NCBI GenBank assembly: GCA_945828175.1
Contig: CALZQD010000132.1
Coordinates: 1 to 5,447, forward strand
Origin: an uncultured Bacteroidales bacterium
Lineage (GTDB): Bacteria; Bacteroidota; Bacteroidia; Bacteroidales; Muribaculaceae
Reading direction: 5' to 3'
DNA length: 5,447 nt
Shown: one piece after another, positions 5,398 through 5,447 of the stretch
Numbering within the stretch: position 1 is the stretch's first letter
How the letters are laid out: every line of letters begins with the position of its first letter
Made by a program: the position numbers and the translations under genes
Notes under the pieces: model-generated
The model's input: the letters and a program-made list of their open reading frames with translations, nothing else
Databases searched by the model: none
Told to the model about the DNA's origin: nothing

Positions 5398-5447
5398 AGC
5401 CTCTTGTCGGATTCGAACCAACGACCCCGAGATTACAAATCACGTGC
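5398..5447 (-). tRNA. tRNA-Thr (anticodon TGT), 3' part only
   Basis: The window edge removes the 5' third, leaving 50 bases from about position 24 to the discriminator T73. The anticodon stem is CGTGA/TCTCG with loop TTTGTAA, giving anticodon TGT, which reads ACA and ACG. The T arm is GTTGG/CCGAC with loop TTCGAAT, and the 3' acceptor strand is AAGAGGC. Positions 29 and 41 are both T, an unpaired spot in the anticodon stem. The 3' CCA is not encoded. It corresponds to thrU, the first tRNA of the E. coli tufB cluster. The missing acceptor strand should begin GCCTCTT. Confidence 0.93.

Overview
This is a conserved housekeeping locus, almost certainly from a member of the Bacteroidales. The RpoB, NusG, L10 and EF-Tu sequences look like that order, the GC content is moderate, and none of the eight start codons has a Shine-Dalgarno sequence. 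A gut Muribaculaceae-type genome is my guess from the RpoB N-terminus; I could not test it. The sequence looks like the end of a short-read assembly contig, because bases 1-45 are synthetic Illumina Nextera adapter and not genomic DNA.

Every real gene lies on the minus strand, so the biological order runs from high to low coordinates. It is: tRNA-Thr(UGU, cut by the window edge), tRNA-Tyr(GUA), tRNA-Gly(UCC), tRNA-Thr(GGU), tuf (EF-Tu), tRNA-Trp(CCA), secE, nusG, rplK (L11), rplA (L1), rplJ (L10), rplL (L7/L12) and the first 190 codons of rpoB (cut by the adapter). The four leading tRNAs and tuf match the E. coli thrU-tyrU-glyT-thrT-tufB cluster in order and anticodon. The secE-nusG-rplKAJL-rpoB order is the standard bacterial arrangement.

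The products work together in gene expression. EF-Tu delivers aminoacyl-tRNAs, including those encoded beside it. L11, L10, L7/L12 and L1 build the ribosomal stalks where the GTPase factors act. NusG and RpoB belong to the transcription machinery, and SecE is part of the membrane export channel.

The non-coding layer is the most informative part. A 13-bp hairpin with a U-run sits between tuf and tRNA-Trp. A second hairpin with a U-run sits between rplL and rpoB. The 96-base tuf leader holds a further long hairpin and a match to the Bacteroides -7 promoter element. Three tRNAs carry unusual bases: a covarying A19-U56 tertiary pair in tRNA-Gly, a U4/C69 acceptor mismatch in tRNA-Thr(GGU), and a U29/U41 anticodon-stem mismatch in tRNA-Thr(UGU).

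I found no mobile element, CRISPR array or evidence of an undescribed system.
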